From: Arthrobacter sp. MMS18-M83
GTDB taxonomy: Bacteria > Actinomycetota > Actinomycetes > Actinomycetales > Micrococcaceae
Length of the DNA: 64,000 nucleotides
Direction: 5' to 3'
NCBI RefSeq assembly: GCF_026683955.1
Contig: NZ_CP113343.1
Span: forward strand, 806,001-870,000
The position numbers and the translations under genes were made by a program. Below are positions 63,444-64,000 of the stretch, piece after piece (position 1 is the first letter of the stretch; every line of letters begins with the position of its first letter). The notes below the pieces were generated by a model, which ran no database searches, was not told where the DNA came from, and was given only the letters and a program-made list of their open reading frames with translations.

Positions 63444-64000
63444 CTAGACTTCCTCGTCTTTCTGGTTTTCTGTCGGTTCCCCCGTGGGTTCCGGGGTAGG
63501 TTCTTGAGTGGCTTCTGCCACCACGTGGATGGTGGCGAGGACTTGGTCCGCCTTGACGAGGTCCCCGGTTTTGCTGCTGAGGTGCACGGTGCCGGACACC
63601 GAGGCCAGCAATTGGTGCTCCATCTTCATCGCTTCCACGGCAAGGAGGACCTGGCCGGTTTCGACGTGGTCGCCGTTGTGCACCGAAACGGAGACGACGG
63701 TTCCCGGCATAGGAGACCGGACTTCCGGATCCGCGGCGCCTTCCTCGCGCTGGATGCCCGCGAGGACGCGTTGGAGCCGGGCCTCGCGGTCCAGGATCTC
63801 CAGCCGGCAGGACCAGCCGTCGCTGCCGAGCCAAAGCTCGCGCGGCTGGCCAGATCCGGCGCCTCCCGGAGAAGGCGAGCCGTGCGCGAAATGGTGCTCG
63901 ACGCCGTCGAGCACCAGCGCGGCTTGTTCCGCGGTTCCCGTCAGCATCTCTGCAGTGTGCACGACGCCGCCATCCACTTGCGCCGTGATGCTCGAACCGT
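63444..64000 (-). CDS. Biotin-dependent acyl-CoA carboxylase alpha subunit, C-terminal part
   Basis: Partial: the frame continues beyond the window in phase (GSSITAQVDGG). The visible 184 residues end in the biotin carrier domain: RSPMPGTVVSVSVHNGDHVETG then AVEAMKMEHQLLASVSGTV, with the biotinyl Lys in AMKM. A Thr/Pro/Glu-rich tail (EPTPEPTGEPTENQ) is unusual. Together with the beta subunit, expected upstream, it is likely a methylcrotonyl- or propionyl-CoA carboxylase (AccA1-type). Confidence 0.9.
   Translation of the reverse strand, partial: GSSITAQVDGGVVHTAEMLTGTAEQAALVLDGVEHHFAHGSPSPGGAGSGQPRELWLGSDGWSCRLEILDREARLQRVLAGIQREEGAADPEVRSPMPGTVVSVSVHNGDHVETGQVLLAVEAMKMEHQLLASVSGTVHLSSKTGDLVKADQVLATIHVVAEATQEPTPEPTGEPTENQKDEEV

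Noticed and set aside
1..64000. tRNA, rRNA or CRISPR arrays
   Set aside because: No cloverleaf-like segment, no rRNA core sequence and no regularly spaced direct repeats were recognised in the intergenic spaces.

Overview
The window looks like a chromosomal core segment of a high-GC actinobacterium. Protein sequences and gene order point to Micrococcaceae of the Arthrobacter/Paenarthrobacter/Pseudarthrobacter type; this genus-level call is inference, since no database was consulted. Most of the window is the conserved actinobacterial block recA-recX / clgR-cinA-pgsA-ftsK-rnj-dapA / dapB / pnp-rpsO / ribF-truB / rbfA-infB-ylxR-nusA-rimP / proS / ispG-rseP-dxr. Most of it is on the minus strand, so transcription runs from high to low coordinates.

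Layout. 1-6.6 kb: dapF (cut by the window edge), miaA, miaB, a secreted lytic-transglycosylase-like protein, recX, recA and DUF3046. recA has a PafBC-type promoter plus an upstream LexA box. 6.6-14.7 kb: a MarR regulator, then clgR, cinA, pgsA, ftsK, rnj and dapA; dapA carries an apparent 1-nt frameshift near its 3' end. 14.8-16.6 kb: a short DUF222 (13E12-type) gene with a near-perfect LexA box, next to an insertion sequence with inverted ends and two out-of-phase transposase ORFs. 16.6-25.8 kb: dapB, then a molybdenum-cofactor cluster (moaE, mog, moaC, moeA) tightly overlapped with a membrane-anchored sulfite-oxidase-like molybdoenzyme and a two-component system, divergent from moaA-moaD. 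26-35 kb: small proteins, M16 peptidase, pnp, rpsO, tryptophan 2,3-dioxygenase, ribF, two small membrane proteins and truB.

35-46 kb: an aminotransferase, a nucleoside deaminase, rbfA, infB, ylxR, nusA and rimP, then a plus-strand trio (DUF4439 protein, VIT-type metal transporter, APH(6)-like kinase). 46-53 kb: a PLP decarboxylase, a TauE/SafE protein, proS, and an ABC exporter whose permease is frameshifted, ending in its own TetR gene and preceded by a palindromic operator. 52.8-59.3 kb: GNAT, ispG, YciI, rseP, dxr and a lipase-maturation-factor-like membrane protein. 59.3-64 kb: a tightly coupled acyl-CoA operon (CitE-like lyase, MaoC, scoB, scoA, acyl-CoA dehydrogenase, biotin carrier/carboxylase) of the mycobacterial leucine-catabolism type.

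The genes serve translation and RNA processing, DNA damage response and chromosome segregation, diaminopimelate and isoprenoid synthesis, Moco enzymes and branched-chain acyl-CoA breakdown. A recurrent start architecture is visible: twelve genes have a TAnnnT hexamer 6-7 nt before an ATG or GTG, which suggests leaderless transcripts. No tRNA, rRNA or CRISPR array was found. Three separate single-base frameshifts (dapA, the ABC permease, the transposase) are either real decay or draft-assembly indels; dapA, normally essential, makes the question worth settling.
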